This document shows positions 5,078-5,078 of a stretch of 5,078 nt of DNA, one piece after another. Position 1 is the first letter of the stretch, and the number at the start of each line of letters is the position of its first letter. The DNA is from an uncultured Candidatus Saccharibacteria bacterium (lineage in GTDB: Bacteria; Patescibacteriota; Saccharimonadia; Saccharimonadales; Saccharimonadaceae), in the NCBI GenBank assembly GCA_948571325.1, contig CAOZKB010000064.1, forward strand, positions 1-5,078. The letters are read 5' to 3'. Position numbers and translations under genes: made by a program. A model generated the notes under the pieces. That model did no database searches. It worked only from the letters and a program-made list of their open reading frames with translations, and was not told the origin of the DNA.

Positions 5078-5078
5078 T

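Overview
The window looks like a chromosomal segment of a bacterium using the standard code, most likely a Patescibacteria/CPR lineage such as Saccharibacteria. This is inferred from the gene set, a small stand-alone sigma region 4 protein carrying an alpha-CTD, and fused or trimmed housekeeping proteins; there is no rRNA to confirm it. No gene needs UGA to be read as sense, which argues against the Gracilibacteria/Absconditabacteria code. No mobile element, CRISPR array, tRNA or rRNA was seen.

Layout. Bases 1-313 are AT-rich. They may hold the last codons of an upstream gene and a weak hairpin, then a very good sigma-70 promoter (TTGACT-17-TAATAT with an extended -10). Bases 314-1042 (+) encode a 242-residue protein with a primary-sigma-like region 4 and a C-terminal RNA polymerase alpha-CTD-like domain, closed by a strong terminator. 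A second extended -10 promoter then drives ychF (1174-2145, +), a universal ribosome-associated ATPase, and folC (2154, +), probably as one operon. folC is cut by an in-frame amber codon at 3246-3248; its normal C-terminal 65 codons continue in the same frame to 3446.

From the right edge the minus strand carries rplS (ribosomal protein L19, 5' end outside the window) followed one base later by rnhB fused to a YraN/UPF0102 nuclease-like domain (3475-4572). This keeps the common bacterial order rplS-rnhB-yraN but merges the last two genes. The two operons converge with only 28 bp between them and no clear terminator.

The genes serve the information core: transcription initiation (sigma4/alpha-CTD protein), ribosome function (YchF, L19), removal of RNA from DNA (RNase HII) and one-carbon cofactor retention (FolC). 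The points most worth a second look are the sigma4-alphaCTD fusion, the amber-split folC, the RNase HII-YraN fusion with its Ser/Thr/Asn-rich insertion, and an L19 tail made of four 11-residue charged repeats.
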